DNA of 30,297 nucleotides from Acidobacteriota bacterium (GTDB lineage: Bacteria; Acidobacteriota; Terriglobia; Terriglobales; Acidobacteriaceae): the NCBI GenBank assembly GCA_021799405.1, contig JAJZAL010000033.1:1-30297 (forward strand), read 5' to 3'. Positions 17,849-25,586 of this stretch are shown in pieces. The position numbers and the translations under genes are program-made. Positions within the stretch are counted from its first letter, which is position 1, and each line of letters begins with the position of its first letter. The notes under the pieces are model-generated. The model was not told where the DNA came from, made no database searches, and was given only the letters and a program-made list of their open reading frames with translations.

Positions 17849-18928
17849 ATGGCCAAGGGAAAGATCTCAACGCCGCCGGGGCATGTCAACCTCCGGATGC
17901 TTGCCCAGCATCTTGATCTCTCGCAGACCACCGTATCCCTGGTCCTGAATAATTCGCCGTCCGCCAGATCCATTCCCGAGGAGACGAGGAATCGTGTCAT
18001 CGAGGCAGCGAGGCGGCTGAATTACAGGCCCAACTACTTTGCGCGGTCGCTGCGCCAGAGCCGCTCGATGAGCGTGGGCGTGCTGGCCCCGGACCTGAGC
18101 GAAGGCTACTTCACGCGGGTCATGAGCGGCGTTGTGCAGGAATTCAGCGCCGCCCACTACTTCTACTTTACCGCCTGTCATGACTGGAAGAGCGAACTGA
18201 TTGACCAGTATGCGCACATGCTGGTGGAGCGGGCCGTGGACGGTTTTCTGCTGCTCAATACGCAGGCGGATCAGCTTGCCGTGCCGGTGCCGGTGGTGGC
18301 CATCTCTGCCCACAGCGCGGCTGAAAATGTGACCAACATCGTTCTTGACCATCATCTTGCCGTCCGCCAGGCGCTTGCCCATCTCAAAGAACTCGGCCAT
18401 CGCCGCATTGCGTTCATGCGCGGACCACGGGCGATTCCTGACGCGGAGGTTCGTTGGCAGGCGATACAGAATGAGGCGCGCGCCATGAGCCTCAAGGTTG
18501 ATCCGGCGCTCGTCATCGGCATCGACTCCGCGGGTTGGTCGATGAAGACCGGCCATCATCCCATGGCGCCTGAAATTGGCTACAAGCCGATGCAGACACT
18601 GATCGAGAAGACCCGCGACTTCACCGCCGTCTTCTGCTTCAACGATATTGCCGCTATCGGCGCCATTCGCGCCCTGAGAGACGCCGGGCTCTCGGTGCCC
18701 GCCGACGTCTCCGTAGTGGGCTTCGACGATATTCTCTCCGCAGCCTATGCCACGCCCTCGCTCACCACGGTTCGCCAGCCATTACTGGAGATGGGCAAGC
18801 GCGGCGCGCGGGTGCTGCTCGATCGCATTGCCAACCGCGCTGCGGAGTTTCCGACAGAGATCGTGATGGCTTCGGAACTGGTTGTTCGCGAGTCCACCGG
18901 GCCCGCGCCGATCCGGCTCCGGGGATAG
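17849..18928 (+). CDS. LacI-family transcriptional regulator
   Basis: This is a sugar-responsive DNA-binding regulator of the LacI/GalR family. The 359-residue product has the N-terminal helix-turn-helix and hinge (NLRMLAQHLDLSQTTVSLVLNNS then IPEETRNRVIEAARRLNYRPNYFARSLR, about residues 14-69), then a periplasmic-binding-protein-like effector domain (SVGVLAPDLSEGYFTRVMSGV; GHRRIAFMRGP; FCFNDIAAIGAIRALRDAGLSVPADVSVVGFDD; LTTVRQP). The N terminus is about ten residues longer than usual (MAKGKISTPPGHV). ATG at 17849 is used; there is no strong ribosome binding site. The gene is divergent from the TonB receptor gene across a dyad-rich spacer, which makes that receptor its most likely target. The effector sugar cannot be read from the sequence. 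Confidence 0.92.
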   Translation: MAKGKISTPPGHVNLRMLAQHLDLSQTTVSLVLNNSPSARSIPEETRNRVIEAARRLNYRPNYFARSLRQSRSMSVGVLAPDLSEGYFTRVMSGVVQEFSAAHYFYFTACHDWKSELIDQYAHMLVERAVDGFLLLNTQADQLAVPVPVVAISAHSAAENVTNIVLDHHLAVRQALAHLKELGHRRIAFMRGPRAIPDAEVRWQAIQNEARAMSLKVDPALVIGIDSAGWSMKTGHHPMAPEIGYKPMQTLIEKTRDFTAVFCFNDIAAIGAIRALRDAGLSVPADVSVVGFDDILSAAYATPSLTTVRQPLLEMGKRGARVLLDRIANRAAEFPTEIVMASELVVRESTGPAPIRLRG

Positions 18929-18937
18929 GACGTCGGC

Positions 18938-19144
18938 TTAACCGCAGTAGGACTGGAACCAGCGGCTGATATAAACCTGGGCGTGGGCTTCGCCGCAATA
19001 GTGCCGGGCGTGGGGAGCATCAGCGGCTTCCTTGGTCCACTTGAACACGGTTAATTGTGCGTCGCTGCAGTGGATCACGATCCAGCGCACTGGGTTGTCG
19101 CTCTCCGCATTACAAATCTCGCACCGGTAAATCTTTCCGATCAT
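18938..19144 (-). CDS. Small zinc-ribbon-like protein
   Basis: The 68-residue product is not one I can name, but it looks like a real gene. A strong Shine-Dalgarno (GGGAGG) stands seven bases before the ATG at 19144. The protein has a CxxC pair (C8, C11) near the start and a CxxxH pair (C50, H54) in RHYCGEAHAQVYISRWF, the arrangement of a CX2C...CX3H treble-clef or zinc ribbon. Further cysteines are at 26 and 67. It could bind zinc and nucleic acid or protein, or serve as a small adaptor. It lies 120 bases after the homoserine dehydrogenase gene on the same strand and converges with lacI (nine bases between the stops), so it may be the last gene of the hom transcript. It has no signal peptide and should be cytoplasmic. 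Confidence 0.72.
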   Translation of the reverse strand: MIGKIYRCEICNAESDNPVRWIVIHCSDAQLTVFKWTKEAADAPHARHYCGEAHAQVYISRWFQSYCG

Positions 19145-19264
19145 TGCCTAACCTCCCGGACGATCTCTTCAAAAATGGCGCACCGTAATTTTCCCCTATA
19201 TTTTCGACATAGGATTCGGTCGCCAATCCCGACAAAGGAATCCTGGCCCCTGGTCCCTGTGCTC

Positions 19265-20593
19265 CTACTCCAGAATTTGCAGTGCCAGCGGCTCGACCAG
19301 CAGGCAGTCGAGGGTGCGGATGCTGGCCAGAGCCCGTTCCAGCGCCGACGATTTGCACGGCTCCACAGTGACCACGAAGGGAAGCGCCTGTGCCGGGTAG
19401 CCCGACTTCTGCACAATGGCGCGAATGTTGATCTGCTCCCTGGCCAGCGCCGCGGTGATAGCGGCTACAATCCCCGGCCGGTCCGCGACCAGGAATCTGA
19501 TGTAATGAGGAACCTCGAACTCCGCGGTGACGCTCGCCGGCGCTGAGGGAATCTCAACGCGCCGCGAACCGTGCGCCAGGGCCAGCAGATCACTGACGAC
19601 AGCCACCGCCGTGGGATGGCCGCCCGCTCCGTGGCCTGAGAAGACAACGTCGCCGCCATAATGCCCGCTCACAATGACCATGTTTTCCGTGCCCCTGGAC
19701 CACGCCATCGGCGAATGCAGGTCCACCAGCATGGGCCCAACGGTAGCCGCTACGCTGCCGTTATTCTGCTCAGCCCGCGCCACCTGCCGGATGGTGCAGC
19801 CCAGGTCGCGCGCGTAGCTGAAGTCCACGGCCTTGACCGCCGTAATGGCCTGCGGCACAATCTCCTCCGGGTCCACGATCACGCGCAGCGCCAGCCGCAT
19901 CAGTATCGCCAGCTTGGCGCGTGCATCGAACCCGCCCACATCTTCCGTGGGATCGGCCTCGGCATAGCCCTTGGCCTGCGCCGTGGCCAGCACCGTCTCG
20001 TAGTCGGCGCCCTCGTCCATCTTGCTCAGGATGAAGTTGCAGGTTCCGTTCAGGATGCCCTCGATGCGCGTGATACGGTCGCCCGCCAGCCCCTGCTCCA
20101 GCCCCGGAATCACGGGTATCCCGCCGGCCACCGCTGCGCCATATTTCAGGTGACCGCCTTGTTTGGCGGCAAGCCGCTCCAGTTCCACGCCGTGATAGGC
20201 AATCAGCTTCTTGTTAGCCGTCACTACGCTCATGCCGGCGTCCAACGCCCCGCGCACCCATTTGCCGGCCGGATCAAGCCCACCGGCCAGCTCCACCACA
20301 ACATCCACATCCTTTGAGGCCAGAACCGCATCGGCGTCTTCCGTCCACTCCACGCTGGCCGGTATCCAGTCCACCCGCTTGCGCGTTACGTTGCGGTTGA
20401 AAATGTGCGTCAGCTCCAGACCCTGGGGTTGTGATTCCAGCAGGATGCGCGCCACCGAACTGCCCACTGTGCCGAAACCGAAGAGCGCAATGCGCAGTGG
20501 ACGCTGCGTGAGGACGTTGGCGTGCGACTCCTTTGCAGCTTGTGCGGGATTCTCCTGCGGCGATACGGAACCTTTCACTTGGGACTCCTGCAT
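19265..20593 (-). CDS. hom: Homoserine dehydrogenase
   Basis: The enzyme reduces aspartate semialdehyde to homoserine with NAD(P)H, in threonine, methionine and isoleucine synthesis. The 442-residue product has an NAD(P)-binding domain with GFGTVG at residues 39-44, the catalytic homoserine-dehydrogenase domain (AAVAGGIPVIPGLEQGLAGDRITRIEGILNGTCNFILSKM; YAEADPTEDVGGFDARAKLAILMRL, where the conserved lysine lies), and a C-terminal ACT domain (FLVADRPGIVAAITAALAREQINIRAIVQ, from about residue 367) for feedback control by an amino acid. The first 30 residues are an unconserved extension. The ATG at 20593 has AAAGGA only one base away; GTG at 20578 has AGGAG at normal spacing and may be the true start. 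It lacks an aspartokinase domain, so it is the monofunctional form. Confidence 0.94.
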   Translation of the reverse strand: MQESQVKGSVSPQENPAQAAKESHANVLTQRPLRIALFGFGTVGSSVARILLESQPQGLELTHIFNRNVTRKRVDWIPASVEWTEDADAVLASKDVDVVVELAGGLDPAGKWVRGALDAGMSVVTANKKLIAYHGVELERLAAKQGGHLKYGAAVAGGIPVIPGLEQGLAGDRITRIEGILNGTCNFILSKMDEGADYETVLATAQAKGYAEADPTEDVGGFDARAKLAILMRLALRVIVDPEEIVPQAITAVKAVDFSYARDLGCTIRQVARAEQNNGSVAATVGPMLVDLHSPMAWSRGTENMVIVSGHYGGDVVFSGHGAGGHPTAVAVVSDLLALAHGSRRVEIPSAPASVTAEFEVPHYIRFLVADRPGIVAAITAALAREQINIRAIVQKSGYPAQALPFVVTVEPCKSSALERALASIRTLDCLLVEPLALQILE

Positions 20594-20777
20594 TTCCTTT
20601 CACATGGATGAATGGGATGAAATCTCTTAATACCTTGATGATACCTGACCGTGGTGTTTGGGATGGCTGAAGCGCGCCCGCCCGGCATCCATCCGTAATC
20701 AGGTGAGGGATTGCAGGGGGCATGTGAAAGTCGCGCCAGATGCCGAACGGATGGGGAAGTAAGAGATATGGAGAGCG

Positions 20778-20807
20778 GACAGGACGCTGGGCTTGCAGCG
20801 TCCTGTC
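20778..20807 (-). terminator. Strong stem-loop after the DUF2264 gene
   Basis: GACAGGACGCTG (20778-20789) and CAGCGTCCTGTC (20796-20807) form a perfect 12-bp stem with a six-base loop (GGCTTG). Read on the minus strand it lies 25 bases after the DUF2264 stop, in the 239-base gap before hom. No T tract follows, so it may be a terminator aided by Rho or a 3'-end stabiliser. Confidence 0.5.
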
Positions 20808-20832
20808 GAGACGGGCGGCGCATCTCCTCTGT

Positions 20833-22107
20833 CTATTCGCTGATGGCGTGGTCTGTTTTGATATCTACGCCACTCCATGCTTTCTGCTGCGTCCACATTT
20901 GCGCGGGGGCGCTCCAGAACTCGTCGGTTTCCGGCAGACCTAAAGGCAGCCATGCGGCGGAGCAGAGGTAGAGGCTTCCGGTGGAGATGTAGGTTTCGCC
21001 GATCATCGGCTGGTGGCCGGCGAAGCCGATGGTCAGCCAGCCCTTGTCGTCGAATGTGCCTTTCGCGCTGATCTGCCGCTTCATGACCGCCGTGAGTGCG
21101 GCGCGTACCTGAGATGGGCTGACGCCTTCAGGCAGATCTTTGCGCAGCGACATCTCAGACAGGTGCTGGAAGGCGCCGAAGCGGTACGAGAGGGAGCGGC
21201 CGATGGGTGGGTAGGTGCCTTCGGGGCTGATGAGCCGCTCCTGGATGGCTGCATAGCGGCGCGCGCGCACCAGGATAGGCTCACGAAACATGTGCCAGCG
21301 GCGGCCGTGCTCGCCGAGCGCGTCAAAGATGTTCAGCATCATGGGCTGCATCACGAAGCTGTTGTAGTAGTCCCAGTGGAAATGCGGCCCATCGCCGTAG
21401 ACGCCGTCACCCATGTACCACTGCTGGAGTTCGCGTAGCGCGTAGTCGACGCGCATCGCATCCCAGTTTTCGCCCACCTTGCAGAAGAATGTCTCAACCA
21501 TGGCGGAGAACAGAAGCCAGTTGTTAAAGCCCGGCAGCACCTTGCGCGTGTCCTGCATGGCTTTCACCAGGTTCTGCCGGGTGTTGCTGTCGAGCTTGTT
21601 CCACAGCTCGTTGGGAGCGCGCACCACAGCCAGTGCCAGAAAGGCGGCATCGACGACGGATTGCTGATTGCTGCCGAAGTTGAGGGCGTCAGGCGATTTT
21701 GGGTCGGTGCCATAGCGGATGGCCAGCCGTGACCACTCCTGGTAGCGTGTGCGCAGTTTTTCTTCAGCAGGATTGCTGGCCGGCGCTCCTTCGAGCCACG
21801 GAGCCAGACCGCAGAGCAGGCGGCCCACGGCTTCTAGATGCGTGGACTGGGCCCGCGCCGCCTGGTCGCCTGGAGCGGCTTCAATCGGCATGGTGGCGCG
21901 TAGCTTCTGCTGGCTAATGGCCGAGAGCACGGGTTGCGAGACGCGCTCGACAATGCCGACCCACGTCGCCCGGTCCTCGGCGCCGGTGGAGGAACTCAGC
22001 TCCGTCGTGGACTGGGCCGAGACTGCGGAACTGGCGAGCAGGGGCGCGGAAGCCAGCAGCGCGCCTTTCAAAAAACTCCGTCTTGAGGCACTATTCTTTG
22101 ATTGCAT
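20833..22107 (-). CDS. Secreted DUF2264-family protein, probable glycan-active enzyme
   Basis: The 424-residue product begins with a Tat-like leader (SRRSFLKGALLASAPLLASSAVSA, twin arginine at residues 9-10), so it should be exported. The rest is helix-rich with many tryptophans and fits DUF2264 (LNFGSNQQSVVDAAFLALAVVRAPNELWNKL; YGDGPHFHWDYYNSFVMQPMMLNIFDALGEHG; YPPIGRSLSYRFGAFQHLSEM). Related DUF2264 proteins are placed among glycoside hydrolases with an (alpha/alpha)6 fold, and I recall a beta-glucuronidase activity for some (family GH154); this is from memory. Acidic and histidine residues in GDGPHFHWDYYNS are plausible active-site residues, but I cannot assign the catalytic ones. It lies 88 bases after the alginate-lyase-family gene on the same strand and probably shares its transcript; a strong stem-loop follows it. 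Confidence 0.8.
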   Translation of the reverse strand: MQSKNSASRRSFLKGALLASAPLLASSAVSAQSTTELSSSTGAEDRATWVGIVERVSQPVLSAISQQKLRATMPIEAAPGDQAARAQSTHLEAVGRLLCGLAPWLEGAPASNPAEEKLRTRYQEWSRLAIRYGTDPKSPDALNFGSNQQSVVDAAFLALAVVRAPNELWNKLDSNTRQNLVKAMQDTRKVLPGFNNWLLFSAMVETFFCKVGENWDAMRVDYALRELQQWYMGDGVYGDGPHFHWDYYNSFVMQPMMLNIFDALGEHGRRWHMFREPILVRARRYAAIQERLISPEGTYPPIGRSLSYRFGAFQHLSEMSLRKDLPEGVSPSQVRAALTAVMKRQISAKGTFDDKGWLTIGFAGHQPMIGETYISTGSLYLCSAAWLPLGLPETDEFWSAPAQMWTQQKAWSGVDIKTDHAISE

Positions 22108-22195
22108 TTGAGCCCTTCTTCATTGCTTGTTTTTTGCCGGGAGTCATTCTAACGGACTGAAGCTGTTGCGCGCCCGGAAATTGTCTTTTACCGCG

Positions 22196-23302
22196 TCATG
22201 CGTCATGGAGCAGATCGCCGTGAGTAAAGGTGAGATAGGGCGTACTGTGCTCGGCGGTGAGCGGACGCCGGGCGCGAATCATCGTGGTGGCGATGGGGTT
22301 GGGCCAGTGCGCATTCAGGATTTCCCAGTAGCTGATGTAGTCGGTCCCGAGCTGCTTGTCGTTCGCGTTGCGCGGGTGAAAGTAAGGGAATGTGCCGGGG
22401 TCGTGCGTCCAGGGAACGAGGCGCTCATAGGCGGAGCGAAGCGTATGACCGCTGGGTGAGCGGTACTCGTAGAGATCAACGCCGTTGACGCGGGCGATCT
22501 CAGCAGCGATGGTCTGCGGCATGAGGCAGAAGTGGCTGTACCAGATTCCGCGCTCGCCAACGCCGCCGTTGCGTACGACTTCCTCCGGCAGATGGCCGTC
22601 GGCGGCGATCTGAGTTTCGATGAAGGATTTCCAGCGGTCCACGGCAATCTGGAAGAGCGTGGCGTCTTTCAGGTAAGCCGCTGAGGAAAACACCAGGACC
22701 AGGCCCCAGTTACCCCAGTTGTTTTTGCGCGCCATGGTATTCATGGGCAGCGCCTTTTCACGGATAAAGGTGCGAAGGGTGGCGCGGCGCATGCTGGACC
22801 ATGCACTGTACGGCTCGAGCAGTGAGGCCGCAAGGATCATGGCCGGAAAGTGATAGCTGAAGGTGAGCGTGGAGTCATCCTTGGTGCTCGTGCTCTCAAC
22901 GCCTGCAGCCCATGCGTCAATGAGGCGCGCAGCCGCGGCCGCGTAGCGCGGGTCGCCGGTCATGCGATAAGCGAGCCCGAGGCCGTAGGCAGCGTTGGCG
23001 TCGCCTTCGAGGCCGCCCTTGGCTTTTTCGTGGCCGGCGGCGTCATGGTAGTAGCCCGGCACATACCAGACCTTCGGCACGGAGGGCATGCGATTGAGGT
23101 TGGCGTCGGCATCGGCCTTGAGTGCGGCGAAAGCTGTGGCCTGCGGCTCAGTGTGCAGGCGCTCACGAAGAGTGTGCAGGCGCGTATCGTTCAGGAACAC
23201 ACCATTCCACTTGGGTACATCCTGAGCCATGATGGCGCAGAGGGGGGAGATCGCGGCTGCGGATGGCAACAGCATGGCGAATCGCCGGCGGGTAAGATGC
23301 AT
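22196..23302 (-). CDS. Secreted alginate-lyase-family protein
   Basis: The 368-residue product resembles the alginate lyase family (all-helical toroid), enzymes that cleave uronate-containing polysaccharides by beta-elimination. It starts with a Tat-like leader (LTRRRFAMLLPSAAAISP, arginines 5-7). The conserved block NNWGNWG at about residues 194-200 corresponds to the family's NN-W active-site region, and YRMTGDPRYAAAAARLIDAWA at about 112-132 is another family motif; H151 in FSYHFP is also a candidate catalytic residue. The start is ATG at 23302 with GAGGA eight bases upstream. Its substrate may be alginate, glucuronan or another polyuronate. It heads a probable two-gene operon with the DUF2264 gene and is divergent from recQ across 160 bases. 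Confidence 0.8.
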   Translation of the reverse strand: MHLTRRRFAMLLPSAAAISPLCAIMAQDVPKWNGVFLNDTRLHTLRERLHTEPQATAFAALKADADANLNRMPSVPKVWYVPGYYHDAAGHEKAKGGLEGDANAAYGLGLAYRMTGDPRYAAAAARLIDAWAAGVESTSTKDDSTLTFSYHFPAMILAASLLEPYSAWSSMRRATLRTFIREKALPMNTMARKNNWGNWGLVLVFSSAAYLKDATLFQIAVDRWKSFIETQIAADGHLPEEVVRNGGVGERGIWYSHFCLMPQTIAAEIARVNGVDLYEYRSPSGHTLRSAYERLVPWTHDPGTFPYFHPRNANDKQLGTDYISYWEILNAHWPNPIATTMIRARRPLTAEHSTPYLTFTHGDLLHDA

Positions 23303-23462
23303 GAGATTTTCCTCGTGCGGTCCATCTTATCGTTCAGAGCGGATGCCGTCGAGGACCGGCTCAGTTGCGCGAGGAGGTTCCGTTGCGGCGGCGCGGAGCA
23401 GCGGGAGCTCCAGCTTCAATTAGATTGAAGAGAGTGCGGGCCGCGACAGGCGGCGGCATTTT

Positions 23463-25574
23463 GTGCCGGAATCTCTTCTTTTGACGACTCCATCCAATCC
23501 GGATGCGCTGGCGAAGCTGCTGCAGTCGGTGTTTGGCTTTGCGGGCTTTCGCGCCAGCCAGGAGGAAGTGTGCCGCACGGCGATTGCCGGCCGCGACCTG
23601 TTGCTGGTGATGCCAACCGGCGCAGGCAAATCACTCTGCTACCAGTTGCCGGCGATTGCGCGGGGCGGGACGGCGCTGGTGATCTCTCCGCTGATTGCGC
23701 TGATGGAGGATCAGGCGGCAAAGCTCTCCGCTCTGGGACTGCGGGTTGCGCGGATCCACTCAGGGCTGGAGCGTGGGCAGATGCGTCAGGCTTGCGTGGA
23801 GTATCTGCAGGAGACGCTGCAATTCCTGTTCATTGCGCCGGAGCGGCTGCGGGTACCGGGCTTTGTGGAGATGCTGGCCAAGCGCAGGCTCGCGCTGATC
23901 GCGATTGACGAAGCGCATTGCATCTCGGAATGGGGTCATGACTTCAGGCCAGACTACCGGATGCTGGGACAACATCTGCCGGGTCTGCGCGGCGCCGCCG
24001 GAGACCCGGCGGGCACGGCGCCGGTGCTGGCGCTGACGGCTACGGCGACACCCAGGGTGCAGGCGGACATCATTGCGCAATTGGGGATGGTGCGGCCGGC
24101 GAAATTCATTCATGGATTTCGCCGGGAAAATCTGGCGATCGAGGTGGTGGAACTTTCCGTGCCGGAGCGGGCCGGAGCGATCTGCGGATTGCTGGCCGAT
24201 CCGGTGCGGCGGCCGGCAATTGTGTATGCCACCTCGCGCAAGCAGTCAGAGCGGCTGGCGGAGGAACTTTCGCGGACAATCCCGGCGGCGGCGTACCATG
24301 CGGGCCTGGACGCGGAAACGCGGGACCGTGTGCAGACGGCCTTCCAGAAAAGCGAACTGGAGGTGGTAGTAGCGACGATCGCCTTCGGCATGGGGATCGA
24401 CAAGGCAAATATACGCACGGTGATTCATGCCGGGCTTCCGGCGACGCTGGAGGGCTACTACCAGGAGATCGGACGCGCCGGACGCGATGGCGCGCTGAGC
24501 CGGACTTACCTGATGCACAGCTACGCCGATCAGAAGACCCAGGACTTCTTTTTCAATCGCGATTATCCGCCGGCGGAGCATTTGCAGGAGGTATTCGACG
24601 CACTCGGCGAGCAGCCGCAGCCGGTGGAGGATCTGCGCGCGGCTTCGCGGCTGAGCGAGGAAGCGTTTGACAAGGCGCTCGAAAAGCTGGAGATTCACGG
24701 CGGCGCGCGTGTGGACTTTGGAGGAAGCGTCGTGAGGGGTGGACCGGGTTGGAAGAAGACCTATACCGTGCAGGCGCAACACCGCGCGGAGCAGTTTGAG
24801 AAGGTGGTGCGGTTTACTGAGATGAGCGAGTGCCGTATGGCTGCGCTGGTGCGGCACTTTGGCGACGAGGAAGATGCGAACCGTCCTTGCGGAAAGTGCG
24901 ATGTGTGCGATCCGGCGGGCGCGGTGCTGCGCCAGTTCCGGCATGCTACACGGGCAGAGCGCGAGATGGCGCAGACGATCGTGGACGAGCTGCGTCCGGT
25001 GGCTTACAAGGCCGCGGGGACGTTGCAACGGAGCGTGGATCTGACGGGCTCGCTGAGTCGGACGAACTTTGACGGAATCCTGGATGCAATGGTCCGCGCC
25101 GGGCTGCTCCAGATTGAAGAAGCGGAGTGGGAGAAAGACGGCGAGGTGCGGCGGTTCCGCAAAGTGAGGTTAACCGACGCCGGACTTGACGTGAGACCGG
25201 CGGCGCCGCTGGCTCTGCTGATCAGCGACGGAATTGTGGAGGAGTTCGGCGGACGCCTTGCAACTCCGGTACGCGGGAAAAAGCTCAAGGTTGCCGCAGA
25301 CAAGCCGGCCCGGAAAGCAGAATCCGAGAGCATGCCGCGGCCATTACCAGTGGAGGCCGAGTCTCTGGCAGCGCGGCTGCGGGAGTGGCGCGCCGCGGAG
25401 GCCAGACGGCTCGGCGTCCCCGCGTATCTCGTGCTGCACGACCGCACTTTGCAGGCGGTGGCGCAGGCCCGCCCGGGGAATCCGAACCAGTTGCTGGCGA
25501 TTGATGGCATTGGCCCCGCCAAAGTGGAGCGGTTTGGCGAAGCGATTCTGGGCTTGTGCCGCGGGACGAATTAA
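23463..25574 (+). CDS. recQ: ATP-dependent DNA helicase RecQ
   Basis: RecQ unwinds DNA 3'-to-5' in recombination and replication-fork repair. The 703-residue product has the helicase core with Walker A PTGAGKSLCYQLPA (about residues 51-64), the DEAH box IAIDEAHCISEWGHDFRPDY (about 147-166, the RecQ aromatic-loop form), and motifs V-VI (ATIAFGMGIDKANIRTVIH; YYQEIGRAGRDG). The RecQ-type zinc site (CRMAALVRHFGDEEDANRPCGKCDVC) follows near residues 457-482, then a winged-helix RQC region and a C-terminal HRDC domain (LREWRAAEARRLGVPAYLVLHDRTLQAVA...IDGIGPAKVERFGEAIL). It is some 90 residues longer than Escherichia coli RecQ because of a loose linker before HRDC. The start is GTG at 23463; the ribosome binding site is weak. 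It converges with the sulfatase gene. Confidence 0.95.
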   Translation: MPESLLLTTPSNPDALAKLLQSVFGFAGFRASQEEVCRTAIAGRDLLLVMPTGAGKSLCYQLPAIARGGTALVISPLIALMEDQAAKLSALGLRVARIHSGLERGQMRQACVEYLQETLQFLFIAPERLRVPGFVEMLAKRRLALIAIDEAHCISEWGHDFRPDYRMLGQHLPGLRGAAGDPAGTAPVLALTATATPRVQADIIAQLGMVRPAKFIHGFRRENLAIEVVELSVPERAGAICGLLADPVRRPAIVYATSRKQSERLAEELSRTIPAAAYHAGLDAETRDRVQTAFQKSELEVVVATIAFGMGIDKANIRTVIHAGLPATLEGYYQEIGRAGRDGALSRTYLMHSYADQKTQDFFFNRDYPPAEHLQEVFDALGEQPQPVEDLRAASRLSEEAFDKALEKLEIHGGARVDFGGSVVRGGPGWKKTYTVQAQHRAEQFEKVVRFTEMSECRMAALVRHFGDEEDANRPCGKCDVCDPAGAVLRQFRHATRAEREMAQTIVDELRPVAYKAAGTLQRSVDLTGSLSRTNFDGILDAMVRAGLLQIEEAEWEKDGEVRRFRKVRLTDAGLDVRPAAPLALLISDGIVEEFGGRLATPVRGKKLKVAADKPARKAESESMPRPLPVEAESLAARLREWRAAEARRLGVPAYLVLHDRTLQAVAQARPGNPNQLLAIDGIGPAKVERFGEAILGLCRGTN

Positions 25575-25586
25575 AGTCTGCTGCCT

